From assembly GCA_015847255.1 (NCBI GenBank), contig JADLZK010008221.1:558001-622000 (forward strand): DNA of 64,000 bases, in the 5' to 3' direction. Positions 22,965-34,263 of the stretch are shown one piece after another (position 1 is the first letter of the stretch; every line of letters begins with the position of its first letter). A program made the position numbers and the translations under genes. Origin of the DNA: Hyparrhenia diplandra (taxonomy: Eukaryota; Streptophyta; Magnoliopsida; Poales; Poaceae). The notes beneath the pieces were generated by a model, which saw only the letters and a list, made by a program, of their open reading frames with translations, was not told the origin of the DNA and made no database searches.

Positions 22965-24257
22965 TGTTGGTAAAAGTTATCCTACAGAATTATTTATAAT
23001 TTGTATAGTCTGCAAGCGAACAGAAACGATGAGCACTTCACCCGGGAGGGTTTTAATTATCGAATCCACAGAGAGAATGGTGTGAGACTAATGAAACAGA
23101 ACTAAACACTGAGATAGTAGCAAGGAACGGGAGTTCAGATAAAAGGTGAGAAGAATTCTAAGGTTGTCTAGTTTATACTCTTATAAGGCTTAAAGATATT
23201 TCTTAATGGGGACGTACTCAAAAGGAAAGTAAGGTCGAAACTTACTATTCCCTCAAAGAACTATGTCCTACGTGTCCTATCTTACGGGGACGTGGAATCC
23301 AAAGGAATCAATGGTACTGTCACTACCACGAACTACCACGATCCGGCAAGTAGGGTGTATTTATGAGTTATCTAGTATAAACACCACGTCTACACTAGGG
23401 GTAACAACTTCAATTCAAGAGCGACAAGAATCAAAGTACTCTAATGAGTCATAAACCGAAAGAAATATAAATAAGTAGACTTACTCAAATATAAGGTTGA
23501 TCCCCGCTTAAAGAAGTCTCAAGATCAATTGCAATGAAGCCTTTGATCCCGGAGGTACAAGCGTAGAAGAGTCACCGAGCAGATCAGGCACTTCTCCTTA
23601 CTTCTCCTCAACTCTACTTTCTATCTCTCAAGAAGCAGATCTAGAACTAGAACTAGTTCTTTGATCTATCTCTCAACTTTCTACTAATCTCTCTCAACTT
23701 GATCTAGCTCTCTTCTAATTAGAGAGGTATGGCTCTAGCTATGATCAAAGCCGAGTATGATGAATAATGATTTTCATGCCTATGGTCGGAGGTAGGACCC
23801 TCCTTATATAGTCCTGGTAGATGAATGCTAGCCCTTGGATCAAACCGACTTCAACAACGGTGTAGATACAACCACAAAGTCGGTTAGAAACCGACCTAGG
23901 AAGATGAGGGTGACATCTGGCCCCACCCGGCGGTCGGCCAAATCTTCTCTGGCGACCGCCAAAGCCGAGGGGTGGGCCGAGGGGTGTCGAGGTCTCTCCC
24001 GGTGTCTTACGGTGTCTTCTAGAATGTTTTAGTTCACTTTTCGGGTCAAAATCCTTCTTTGGCAATTCCTTTTATTATGTAGGGGTTTTTCTCTAAGTTA
24101 TCCGGCATTTACACGTTAAGTCCCCACGAAAAAATATAATTCACCAAAACTCGTGAAACTTAGTTAGTATAATACCTATTCTATGTATTTTATTCTTTTT
24201 ATACCCTTATCACATATTTAATTGACACATAAAAACATAGCTTAAAAGGTGTCAACA
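22965..24257 (-). repeat. Ty3/gypsy element, 3' LTR (element on minus strand)
   Basis: It runs from TGTTGGTAAAAG to GGTGTCAACA, 1,293 bp, and is almost identical to 31508-32794. On the minus strand it carries a TATA box (inverse of CTTATATAG near 23810). Upstream is a conserved promoter block with GGTTTGATCCAAGGG and an inverted repeat around GGTCGGT...ACCGAC. The block is shared with the LTRs at 34264, 40864, 47424 and 55690. Most differences between the two LTRs are 1-2 base changes or indels at CG sites. Confidence 0.95.
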
Positions 24258-24272
24258 AGCTCCCACACTTAG
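24258..24272 (-). other. Polypurine tract of the gypsy element
   Basis: On the minus strand the bases just before the 3' LTR read CTAAGTGTGGGAGCT, followed by TGTTGAC. The composition and position fit the second-strand primer. Confidence 0.5.
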
Positions 24273-24760
24273 GCTTTTACTCGTCTCGATAAAAGGTTGG
24301 TTAATTATAAACTCATAAGCACACTTTATATCTTTCTAATTTTACCAAATACTTAAGCGATTATGAAACAAGATAGATAAAATAGAGTACTTTATTCTTT
24401 CAATCAATTCATTTGGAGTTTTTGCAATGATTTTTGAAAAGAAAACATAGCTTATTCCTTTCTTTTATGATACTCTCAAATCACTCAATGAATATATATA
24501 TGTGGTATTTGTGGATCCTCACACAAACATAAATATAAAAATTCTAATAAAGTCAGTATGCGGAGTTGTAGGATTGAAATGTAGCATACTTACTTTGTAT
24601 GTATCTGCAATATCAAATATGGATCCAAGGAAAGACATCATCTTTAGATCAAGATGTGCATGTGTGTGCTAATTCTACTATGCTCTTTATTTTTTCTTCT
24701 CTCTTTTTAGAATAAATATTTTCGCAAACAAGATCATGGGCTATCTTTATTTTTCTTTTT

Positions 24761-24993
24761 AGAGAGGTGGACTCTGTTGGTCCTAGACTTTTGTCTGTTA
24801 TTTCCTCTCTTTTAAAGATGTGGGTTCTATCGACCCTCGGACACTTGTCCATTATTCATCTTTATTTAGGGAGGTAGGCTCTACTCGCCCGTAGGACACT
24901 TGTCCATTTTTCATCTCCCTTTTTCTTTTTCTTTTTCTTAAGGAGGTAGGCTCTACTACGCCCGTAGGACTTTTGTCCATTTTTCATCTCCTT
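24761..24993 (-). ncRNA. Tandem array of four structured RNA units in the gypsy 3' region
   Basis: Four units (24761-24810, 24814-24863, 24868-24920 and 24940-24993) can each fold on the minus strand as an outer stem enclosing two hairpins. The outer stems are AGAGAGG/CCTCTCT, AAAGATG/CATCTTT, AGGGAG/CTCCCT and AAGGAG/CTCCTT. The first inner hairpins are AGAC/GTCT or GGAC/GTCC. The second inner hairpins are GGAC/GTCC, GGGT/ACCC or GGGC/GCCT with a 7-base loop like GAGTAGA. Pairing is kept while bases change on both sides. The same array occurs at 39927-40152 and 46484-46715. Function is unknown; packaging, dimerisation, RNA stability or export are guesses. Confidence 0.6.
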
Positions 24994-24999
24994 TTTTTT

Positions 25000-26319
25000 T
25001 ATAAATAAATTACTTTTGCATAGCCCATGCCTTGATGTACAAAAATAATTTATTGAATTTAGAGAGATCAACAAGCTGGAGCATTTAAATAAATAAAAGA
25101 AAATGTACGTGATCTTGATCTTTAGACAAGTCTCTCAACTTAGTTCACAAAATTTGACAAAGCTCAATACAAAGCAAATATCTTTTTATTGATTTAATAT
25201 TTATAACATGGCTCTAATAGGAGATAAATTTTTATCATAAAGATGAAGTGAAGCTATTATTTTGATATTTTTGAAATAAATTCTCCAGAAAAAGATATCA
25301 AAAATTAAGTTCTCATAAATCTTCTATCTCAAATTTCACAACAACTTTAAGTAACTTAGATATTTTTAACAAAACCTTTTTCTCAATAAAAATCATGTGA
25401 ATTTATTTTTAACAAAGCATATCGATATATTTTATTTTATTATTTAACATTTAAGCAAAAAGCTTGAAACTAACGTAACGTAAAACCAAAATATAAACTA
25501 AAGCAAAGTTAGAGATCAAACCGAGGGTCGGAGAAATCGAAGACGAGGGGAGAGACGGTGCCGGGCGGCCGGCAAAATCCTTCTTTGGCGGCCGCCGAGC
25601 CCGCCGCCCCTTGGCCCGAGCTTTGTCGTGTTGGATCTTCGTTCGTATTTATTGTTTTGCTTCTCTTTTCAGGTTCGGTTTCGTTGTTCTTGATGTTAAA
25701 TCATTGTCTCCCCACACTATCTTTTATTATCCTTCATCCAAAAAACATGGTGAAGACAAGAAAAACATATACAAAATATAGAAAATAATAATTGAGACAA
25801 TAAATCGATAATTTATTCAAGAGCACTCTTTATTCAATTCAAACTTTTTATTGACTCACAAACTTGACTCAAAACTCTAACTTTAATTTGAAATAAAAAT
25901 AGACTAAATAACCGACTCCACTAGTGCTCTTATATTCTCGAGCGTATTACATATCCTTAGTAAGCCTATTTAGGATACGCTCAAGAACTCCTACCTTTGT
26001 TACTAATGCTGCGTTCTTTCTTTCTAACTAAAAGTATTTTTTTTTTTCTAACGCATCTACACGTCTAGTTGTATAGCTCAATGTCTCATATTGAGTATTC
26101 GAAAAAATTCTTCAAATGAAAATGCTCGCACGGAGCTCGCCATAGTCATCCGTCCCGGCTTAGGCAAAGTTCAGACTTCCCTAGGGTTAACAAAGCGAAC
26201 TTGATTTGTATTAGCACGAACCCCGTTGAGGGACGAGACGAGCATACGTATGTAACGAGCTCTTCCTAATATTTCCAAACTTGTCAAACTCGACATTAGT
26301 GAGTTGCTCATTGGATTGC
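25000..26319 (-). other. 3' non-coding region of the gypsy element
   Basis: AT-rich, with no supported protein. A GC-rich island at about 25550-25620 (GGCGGCCGCCGAGCCC) resembles the GC-rich island inside the LTRs. A minus-strand stretch at about 26100-26300 has open-looking pieces but no family is recognised. Confidence 0.4.
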
Positions 26320-26562
26320 TTAACTTGGTGCCATCGGAATTGGAACCTTCTTCTTTATGGCAATATCACGCGTCGTGCGCGGCCAAACCAAGCTCACGAG
26401 CATATAATTGCCACGTGTAGGCTTTGGGTTTGAAGGTGGAGGGATAACGACCAAAGGTTTTGGCTCATAAGGAACTATGGCCATGGAGGTAGATGAATTG
26501 GTTGAGTTAGGCCACGCCTTGGCCGGATCATACACCACCATACGGTTCTCAGTGTTCTTCAT
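26320..26562 (-). CDS. Small proline-rich ORF downstream of integrase (80 aa), unknown
   Basis: On the minus strand an ATG at 26562 opens an 80-codon frame (begins MKNTENRMVVYDPAKAW, contains SMAIVPYEPKPLVVIPPPS). It is preceded by a C/T-rich leader and a good TATA sequence (inverse of GTTTATATAGG, 26640-26650) about 80 bases upstream of the ATG. It sits where some Athila/Tat elements carry an extra gene after pol. No transmembrane segment or known domain is visible. The longer frame reaching 26913 runs through the presumed promoter, so I prefer the internal ATG. Confidence 0.35.
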   Translation of the reverse strand: MKNTENRMVVYDPAKAWPNSTNSSTSMAIVPYEPKPLVVIPPPSNPKPTRGNYMLVSLVWPRTTRDIAIKKKVPIPMAPS

Positions 26563-27089
26563 AGTGCAAAAAGTGGATGCTGGTCGTCGGTCTCGGAAGA
26601 GGATTGAATGAGATGAGATTGAATGATCGGATGAGACTTGTTTATATAGGCGGATGTATAGAATATGATAGTAAGGTTCACAGTATGGTCTTATGTAAAT
26701 GACTCCAAAATGGTCATCATTACAATGGGCCGGTTCTAGAATATTCTGGGTTAAGAATGGGATAGAGAGGAGGCACGGGCCCGGCGGTCGCCGCACCCAT
26801 TTAAGGCCGCCCGCGTGCCCTGTTGCAATCGTGCTCGACCTTTTTTTCCTCTGACCTAATATATCTATTCTAATTGTAATGCCTTTACTTTCGCCCATAA
26901 AAATAAATTTCACGAAAATTAATTATCTTGGGTTGGATAAATTATAAAGCCTATCTCATCTAATTCATTTAATTTATTTATTTCATCAGGCTTATCGGGC
27001 TCATAGAAAATTTTAAGACGTTGGCCATTTACCTTAAATAACTTACCTCGAGTCTTGAAGAGTGATTGCTCCATGTGATGACGAATTTA

Positions 27090-28180
27090 CTATCTTGAAT
27101 GGTCCTTCCCATTTACTCGAAGTTTTCCATGCCCGAATAATTTTACTGCGGAATTGAATAATAATACCCGATCTCCTAGAGTGAAAGTCTTTATCTTGAT
27201 CTTCTTGTCATGCCATTTCTTAGTTCTCTCCTTATAAATCTTGGCATTATGATAAGCTTTCTCTCTCCATTCCTCCAATTCGATATTTGCATCTTTTTCT
27301 ACGAACTCCTGCAGCATCAAGATCCATATTCCATCTCTTGATTGCCCGGTGAGCTTTAAACTCAAGTTCTACGTGCAAGTGACAAGGTCTTTCCATAAAC
27401 AAGTTGATACGGTGTCATTCCAATTGGTGTTTTATATGCTGTCCTCTGTATGCCCACAATGCTTCTCGAAGTCTATCCTTTCATTTAGTTCCCATTTCTT
27501 CAACTGTTTTTACGTAAAATATTCTTGATTTGCTTATTTGAAGTCTCTGCTTGTCCACTTGTTTGAGGGTGGTAAGTTTGTAGCAATATTATGACGAACT
27601 CCATGCTTCAATAAATATTGTGCGAATCTTCTATCAATGAAGTGGCTTCCTCCATCACTAATTACCATTCGAGGTACTCCAAATCTTGGGAATATAGTTT
27701 CTTCAAACATCTTGATTGAACTTCTACCATCTGCGATTTGCATGGGTAGAGCTTCTACCCATTTTGAAACATAATCCACGCCACTAGGATATATTCATAA
27801 TTTCCAGATTTTGGGAATGGTCCCATATAATCAATTCCCCGGACATCAAATAGCTCGATCGAAGATTGGTTGTTAGTGGCATAGCATCTCTTGTATTAAT
27901 ATTTCCGTGTCTTTGGCAGGCTCCACATCTTCGGATAAAATCTACTCGGTGTCTTGATACATGGTTGGCCGAGAAAAATCCCGCTTGCGGATCTTTGCAT
28001 GTGTTCGAATGCCCCATAATGACCTCCATATGGTGATGAGTGACATCTTTCAATAATTTGTAGTCCTTCTTTTGTTGATACACATCTTCTAAGTAGCCCA
28101 TCGAGCATACTCGAAGAGATATGGCTCATCCCATAAGTGATGACGACTTTCATATATAAGCTTCTTTTTATCACTTTTTG
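27090..28180 (-). pseudogene. Integrase region of gypsy pol
   Basis: Minus-strand fragments give an HHCC zinc-binding part (ERCHSSPYGGHYGAF, then CGACQRHGN). The catalytic core has DYVSKWVEALP (first Asp) and VISDGGSHFIDRRF (second Asp), with a GVRHNIAT segment. The C-terminal part has KAYHNAKIYKERTKKWHDKK, then FTLGDRVLLFNSAVKLFGHGKLR. This is the order of a Ty3/gypsy integrase. At least three frame changes separate the pieces and the Glu region is disrupted, so the enzyme is not functional as written. No chromodomain follows. Confidence 0.85.
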
Positions 28181-28183
28181 GTG

Positions 28184-29640
28184 CTACATATCCCGCAACC
28201 ATAAAATTAACAAGATCTCGCATACCGAGGGATCGGTATGGGTTATCCGATAAAACATATCATCCCGGAGTGAGTCATTAATAGGTAATTCATTTGTTTT
28301 TTCAAAGTTCATTCTAGACAAATGATCCGCAACAGAATTTTCTACTCCTTTCTTATCTTTAATTTCTAAATCAAACTCTTGGAGTAACAAAATCCATCTT
28401 ATTAAACGAGGTTTAGCATCTTTCTTGGCGAGCAAATATTTTAAAGCAGCATGATCAGTATAAACAATTACTTTCGCTCCTACCAAATAAGATCTGAACT
28501 TATCTATAGCATAAACAACTGCTAGCAACTCTTTTTCAGTGGTAGCATAATTAAGTTGTGGTCGGTTAAAGTTTTACTAGCATAAGCAATAGCATGATGT
28601 TTCTTGTCTTTAGTTTGCCCTAACACGCCCCCCACAAGCATAATCACGGCATCACACATAATTTCAAAAGGCAAAGACCAATCGGGGGTTGAATAATTGG
28701 TGCGAAATAAGAGCCTTTTTCAAAGTTTCAAAAGCTTTAAGACAATCATTATTAAAATTAAAAGGAACATCTTTGGCTAACAAGCTGGTAAGTGGTCTAG
28801 CAATATGTGAAAAATCTTTTATAAATCTACGATAAAAACCGGCATGGCCTAGAAAACTTCTTATTCCTTTAATATTCACGAGGGGGTGGTAATTGTTCTA
28901 TAACTTCTATTTTAGCTTTATCTACCTCTATTCCCCTTTCGAAATCAAATGACCAAGCACTATCCCTTCTCTAACCATAAAGTGACATTTTTCCCAATTA
29001 AGGACTAAGTGCTTTTCTTCACATCTTTGTAAAACTCTATCTAAGTTTTCTAGACAATCATCAAAAGTTTTTCCATATACAGAAAAATCATCCATGAAAA
29101 CTTCCATAATTTCCTCAATCATTTTAGAAAATATAGACATCATACATCTTTGAAAAAGAAGCAGGTGCATTACATAACCCAAAAGACATTCTTCTATAAG
29201 CATAAGTTCCATATGGGCATGTGAAAGTGGTTTTACTTTGATCATTAGGATGGATTGGAATTTGGTGATATCGAGAATATCCATCAAGGAAACAAAAAGT
29301 AAGAATGTTTTGCCAATCGTTCTAACATCTCATCAATGAAAGGCAAGGGAAAATGATCTTTCCTTGTGGCTTTGTTTAATTTTCTATAATCTATGCACAT
29401 TCTCCATCCTGCTTGTTCTTTGAGGAATTAATTCATTTTTATTATTTTTTAACAACTGTCATGCCTCCTTTCTTAGGCACAACTTGTACGGGGCTTACCC
29501 ACTCACTATATGGCACAGGATATATAATCCCTGCATGTGACAACTTAAGAACTTCCTTCTTCACTATATCTCTCATCGCATTATTAAGTCTTCTTTGAGG
29601 TTCTATAGATGGTGGAATATCCGGGGTGCGTAGGAATACG
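28184..29640 (-). pseudogene. Reverse transcriptase and RNase H region of gypsy pol
   Basis: From right to left on the minus strand: RT entry sequence (VPYSEWVSPVQVVPKKGG, about 29470-29530) and the catalytic block FMDDFSVYGKTFDDCLENL (in place of YXDD). Next come LNWEKCHFMVREGIVLGH and the connection IRSFLGHAGFYRRFIKDFSHIARPL (28664-28879). Then RNase H with YTDHAALKYLLAKKDAKPRL and the ADHLSR end motif (28184-28528). Shifts and stops break the frame several times. The motifs identify Ty3/gypsy pol without doubt. Confidence 0.9.
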
Positions 29641-30112
29641 ATGGGTGCAGAGAGCAGGACTTATTCCTTTTAAATCATCGAGTGCGTAGCCCTAAAGGCG
29701 AACGATATTTTTCTAAGACAGTAATTAGCGAGAGAGTCTGTTGCGGAGTAAGTTTATCATTTATGATCACTTTGGAGACTCAATCTTGATTTAGGAAAGC
29801 ATAAGTGAGGCCCGTGGTAAAGGTTTAAGTTCAATGGGAGGTCTAGGTGGATTTTCAAACTCATCTAAAGGTTCTGAAGTAGTAGGATTTTCATCCTCTT
29901 CTTCAATAAAAATTCTGAATCATCTTCTTGATTAGATTCCATAAAATATTCTACGGTGGCCTCTTTAACTTCCTCCATAGGATGCAGTTCGACAAGACTC
30001 GGATTTAGCATGAATAGCTTGGACTATAGGTAATGTGAATTGAAGATTTTTATCTAACGAAAGTCTAAGTCTTCGGGTTGTTCTTTAAAAGTGAGTCTTT
30101 CAATTGGTTGTC

Positions 30113-30433
30113 CTATCGGCAGGTCAAACTCCATGATATCAAAGATATAGAAGCGAGATGTACCATGATGTTATTCACCTTGATTGGTAAGACATAAAGA
30201 ATTCCTAAGCTTTGAATAACTTGTCCTGAAGGTTTTAATAATAATTTTGTAGTAGGACTTAATGGCATATTTTTGAGATATTCATGAGCAAAAGATAATG
30301 CCATGATATTTATTCCAATTATAGGATTATAAAGAGCATCGAATGGATCTTCATCAATTTGGCAATGAATAGGGACGGAAGGTGAATCCAACGGATCACA
30401 TCGGAGGAAAGCTCGATTCTTACGTCCATTCAC
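30113..30433 (-). pseudogene. Aspartic-protease-like region
   Basis: The minus-strand frame contains NPIIGINIMALSFAHEYLK, followed by LKPSGQVIQSLGILYVLPIKV. It occupies the protease position between gag and reverse transcriptase and resembles the 'INIM' protease segment of grass gypsy proteins. The usual D-S/T-G triad is not evident (GIN at this place), so the enzyme is either divergent or dead. Upstream and downstream frames are shifted. Confidence 0.55.
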
Positions 30434-30789
30434 TACTCATAATTGAAACAAGTTCTTCTGTACTTCCTTTTAAATATGTTAAATCAGAAGAGTTTATAGA
30501 ATAAGATAGTGATGTTTTAAACTTCGAGATACAAATTGATATTTCGAGGTGTTTCCATAATCGAAAAAGAGATCATCCTCGATATCAAGAGAGAAATCGA
30601 GTTTGAAGTAACCTCTCGGTTCTTCTAAAGATTTAAAATTAGCTAAGATTTGTAAAGGATTTGAAATAGGATTGGATTCAACTAATTTTTTCTTCTTCTA
30701 TTATTTCTTCTATTTTTAAAGATTTTCCTACAGATTGGATCATCCTCCTTGTTTTCCTCGATATTTTATTTAAGATAGCAATGCATTAG

Positions 30790-31330
30790 GGGGTGAAAGA
30801 TGAATAAAGGATCCATTAGCAGAAGTATTCAAATGTTTTCTAGATTTTCTATTCAGACCAATATAGAAATATTGAATTAGAACATGATCTGGTATAGCGA
30901 GATTGGGTCTGATTTGGAAAGTAAATCATATCGTTCCCAATAGGCACTCAATGATTCATTATCTTCTTGTTTAGAGGATAGGATCGAGAGCCTAAAGTTA
31001 ACTAATTTAGATATAGGAAAGAAATCAGCACAGAATTCAATTATGCAAGTTTCCCAATTTCCTCCTATTCTTTCTTTATTTCTATTATATCATCGGGCGT
31101 GCTTTTCCTTTCAAAGAGAATGGAAAGAGCATCCAACGGATAGTTTCGGAGACATGCCTTCAATGTGAAGACATTTACATGTTTCTTCAAAAGTTTGAAG
31201 ATGAAGAAAAGGATTTTCATCAGATTCTCCCGAGAAAATATGGCTTTGGACCATCTCAATCAACCTTGGGCGAAACTCATAGGATCCGGCTTGAATGGGT
31301 TGAGATGATAGCACAGGGGTTATAAGCTGT
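30790..31330 (-). pseudogene. Gag region of the gypsy element
   Basis: The minus-strand sequence reads AGSYEFRPRLIEMVQSHIF, then SGESDENPFLHLQTFEETC and CLHIEGMS, the conserved start of the capsid-type gag domain of plant gypsy elements. A shifted frame then continues through QEDNESLGTYWERYDLL-like sequence near 30930-30970. No zinc knuckle was identified. Broken by at least two frameshifts. Confidence 0.7.
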
Positions 31331-31482
31331 GCCGTTGGGTTTTAAATATTTATAAAGAGGAGTAGTATCCATGTGGATAATGATTTTGAAAAGATAAAAA
31401 GATAAAAAGATAAAAAGAAAAAATCTATACTAATGATAAGATACAAGATTTAGTTTAGTTTGACGTGTCGAAGAAACCGTTC

Positions 31483-31499
31483 TCCCGGCAACGGCGCCT
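31483..31499 (-). other. Primer-binding site, tRNA-Asp type
   Basis: On the minus strand, a few bases inside the right LTR, the sequence is AGGCGCCGTTGCCGGGA. This matches the complement of the 3' end of plant tRNA-Asp (TGGCGCCGTTGCCGGGG) except at the first and a late base. It shows which LTR is the 5' one. Confidence 0.8.
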
Positions 31500-31507
31500 T
31501 AAATGCT

Positions 31508-32794
31508 TGTTGGTAAAAGTTATCCTACAGAATTATTTATAATTTGTATAGTGCGCAAGCGAACGTAAACGATGAGCACTTCACCGGGAGGGTTTTAATT
31601 ATTGAATCCACAAGAGAGAATGGTGTGAGACTAATGAAAGCGTAACTAAACACCGAGATAGTAGCAAGGAACGGGAGTTCGGATAAAAGGTGAGAAGAAT
31701 TCTAAGGTTGTCTAGTTTATACTCTTATAAGGCTTAAAGATATTTCTTAATGGGGACGTACTCAAAAAGGAAAGTAAGGTCGAAACTTACTATTCCCCAA
31801 AGCAACTATGTCCTACGTGTCCTATCTTACGGGACTTGGAATCCAAAGGAATCAATGGTACTTGTCACTACCACGAACTACCACGATCCGGTAAGTAGGG
31901 TGTATTTATGAGTTATCTAGTATAAACACCACGCGTCTACACTAGGGGTAACAACTTCAATTCAAGAGCGACAAGAATCAAAGTACTCTAATGAGCCATA
32001 AACCGAAAGAAATATAAATAAGTAGACTTACTCAAATATAAGGTTGATCCCGCTAAAGAAGTCTCAAGATCAATTGCAATGAAGCCTTTGATCCCCAGAG
32101 GTACAAGCGTAGAAGAGTCACCGACGATCCAGGCACTTCTCCTTACTTCTCCTCAACTCTACTTTCTATCTCTCAAGAACAGATCTAGAACTAGGACTAG
32201 TTCTTTGATCTATCTCTCAACTTTCTACTAATCTCTCTCAACTTGATCTAGCTCTCTTCTAATTAGAGAGGTATGGCTCTAGCTATGATCAAAGGCGAGT
32301 ATGATGAATAATGATTTTCATGCCTATGGTCGGAGGTAGGACCCTCCTTATATAGTCCTGGTAGATGAATGCTGGCCCTTGGATCAAACCGACTTCAACA
32401 ATGGTGTAGATACAACCACAAAGTTGGTTAGAAACCGACCTAGGAAGATGAGGTCGACATCTGGCCATTTTTTGGGCGGTCGGCCAAATCTTCTCCGGCG
32501 GCCGAGGCAGTGGTGGGCCCCGGGTGTCGGGTCTCTCCTGGTGTCTTACGGTGTCTTCTAGAATGTTTTAGTTCACTTTTCGGGTTGAAATCCTTCTTTG
32601 GCAATTCCTTTTATTATGTAGGGGGTTTTTCTCTAAGTTTTAGGCATTTTACTGTTAAGTCCCTGAAAAAATATAATTCACCAAAACTCGTGGAACTTAG
32701 TTAGTATAATACCTATTCTATGTATTTTATTCTTTTTATACCCTTATCACATATTTAATTGACACATAAAAACATAGCTTAAAAGGTGTCAACA
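31508..32794 (-). repeat. Ty3/gypsy element, 5' LTR
   Basis: 1,287 bp, TGTTGGTAAAAG to GGTGTCAACA, near-identical to 22965-24257. The TATA box on the minus strand is the inverse of CTTATATAG at 32347-32355. Confidence 0.95.
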
Positions 32795-33330
32795 CTCTCG
32801 CACCTCCTCGTCCGAGTCGCGTCTCCACGCCCGGCGCCGGTGGGCAGGGGCAGGGCGGCCTCTCGCCGTTCGCGCTAGCCATGCTGGACCCGTCATCATC
32901 TCGTCGTCCATGTCCCCGGGGTCCTGGTTCCGCGGGCTTTTGGATGATCCGCCGCCGTGGGAGCGCGGACCAGGTCCGTTGTGGGGGCCGCCGGGCGTTG
33001 GGCGAGAGGACGAAACAGGCCAGGCGGTCGACGAGGTAGCAGACTAAAGTTTTCCGGGCTTGAGCAACGCGTCGTGGGTCGGCGGCCGGGCGAGCACGTC
33101 GCCGTCGCGCCGCCGGATGCCCGCTCCCCCGCTGTCCCGAAGCGCCGGTGCGGGGCCCACAATCGGACGTTTGCGTCGGCCGCGGGGAGGGACGCAACTA
33201 TGCATCATCCGTGGAGGGGGGGCGCAAAATGCCGCCGGTGTTTGCCTAGTCTGTTGGAGGAGCATTTTGATACCTAAATACACTGTGCCCAACTTATTTT
33301 GTGTTTTGGCTATGCTGTTGGAGTCAGTCT
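32795..33330. other. GC-rich unit, right part
   Basis: Begins with the right CTCTC target duplication (32795-32799) and continues the GC-rich sequence broken at 22964. Joined across the insertion the GC-rich run is about 850 bp. It ends in AT-richer DNA with CTGTTGGAG at about 33253 and 33319, partly inverted relative to CTCCAACA at 22420. Confidence 0.4.
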
Positions 33331-33424
33331 GACGACAGCATGATGAAGAAGTACACGTTTGCATTGGTGGAACGCACTACACTGGTTCATCAGTATTCTA
33401 ATCCCCGGGCCACACGTCACTTGG

Positions 33425-33530
33425 CCACTAGCACATACCTTCTCCCTTGTCTTTTTTTGCAAGTAGTATATATACATATATAAACCTGCTATCACTACAT
33501 ATAAAACCGGATTAGCTCAAAGGTTAGCGT
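33425..33530 (+). repeat. Direct repeat, copy 2
   Basis: Second copy of the 22237-22350 segment. Same orientation, about 80% similar by eye, with a much shorter T run. Confidence 0.7.
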
Positions 33531-33826
33531 CGTTGAAGAAGCGTTTGGGGACTATTATACCGCATTTATTCCCTTTCACCATGACAGCAGGGAGCTGTGT
33601 TGACGTGCACAATTTTTTGAATAAAACGAGTGGTCAAATTAGAGGTTAAAAGAGTCAAATGAACTATAATTTAGAACGGATTTAGTAGCAAACTACTGAA
33701 CTCCTGCTAGGCCTATTTGATCAGCCAAATAGGTAATAAGGGTTTCAAGTTGCTTATAAAAGCCATTCCTTAGGGTGCATTCACATCCATCATCCTTTCC
33801 AGCGCTGAACTCCAACAATTACTCAG

Positions 33827-34098
33827 GCCATGTTTAGAGCCCCAAATTTTGCACCAAATTTCACTATGCAAAAAGAAGATTCCCCATCACATCACAATGC
33901 CGACACATATATCGATTACTAAATGTAGGTAAAAAATAAACTAATTGTACAGTTTAGATGTACGTTGCGAGACGATTCTTTTGAGCTAGTTACGCTATGG
34001 TAGGATAATATTTACCACTAACAAGCGAAACGTGCTAAGTGTCGGATGTGACATGCTACAATATTTTTACACCAAATTTTGGTGATCTAAACACACCC
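33827..34098. mobile_element. MITE copy C (GGCCATGTTTAGAGCC ends)
   Basis: Same family as 6489-7036. It starts GGCCATGTTTAGAGCCCC and ends TTTTGGTGATCTAAACACACCC. The interior has ACTAATTGTACAGTTTAGATG and TTTACCACTAACAAGCGAAA. It lies 30 bases before the CACTA end. Confidence 0.65.
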
Positions 34099-34127
34099 GA
34101 CCAAACCAATTTCCACCGTCGCATCAC

Positions 34128-34263
34128 CACTAGTACCGATTTGATTTTCCGGCGGGGGCCGGATTTTTCGTGGCGGGCGCAATTTGCACTCGCCACGGAA
34201 ATGATCTAGCCCCCTCGCCAAAGATCGGGGCCGCACTCTCACGTGGCGGGCGCCTTTAACGCG
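34128..34263 (+). mobile_element. CACTA transposon, left terminus
   Basis: The sequence starts CACTAGTACCGATTTG, the CACTA terminal motif, followed by subterminal copies of a CGTGGCGGGCG word in both orientations (about 34159, 34190 and 34241). These are the presumed transposase-binding sites. The element is cut after ACGCG at 34263 by the LTR array and resumes at 48822. Confidence 0.75.

Larger units (their letters stand above)
22965..32794 (-). mobile_element. Ty3/gypsy LTR retrotransposon, Athila/Tat-like, degenerate
   Basis: Complete element of 9.8 kb with two near-identical LTRs, a 5-bp CTCTC target duplication, a primer-binding site beside the right LTR and a purine-rich tract beside the left one. 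On the minus strand the order is gag (about 31.3-30.8 kb), protease (30.4-30.1), reverse transcriptase/RNase H (29.6-28.2) and integrase (28.2-27.1). Then comes a 2.8-kb 3' region with one small ORF and a structured repeat array. The order gag-PR-RT-RH-INT is that of Ty3/gypsy. The tRNA-Asp-type primer site and lack of a chromodomain point to the Athila/Tat side. Every ORF is broken by frameshifts or stops, yet the LTRs are young-looking. Confidence 0.9.

Noticed and set aside
26563..26913. Upstream extension of the minus-strand ORF at 26320
   Set aside because: The extra 117 codons run through the TATA and leader-like sequence and show no domain; the internal ATG at 26562 is the better start.
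32736..33197. 153-codon minus-strand frame
   Set aside because: It crosses the gypsy LTR boundary at 32794, so it cannot be an original gene, and competing frames exist on both strands.
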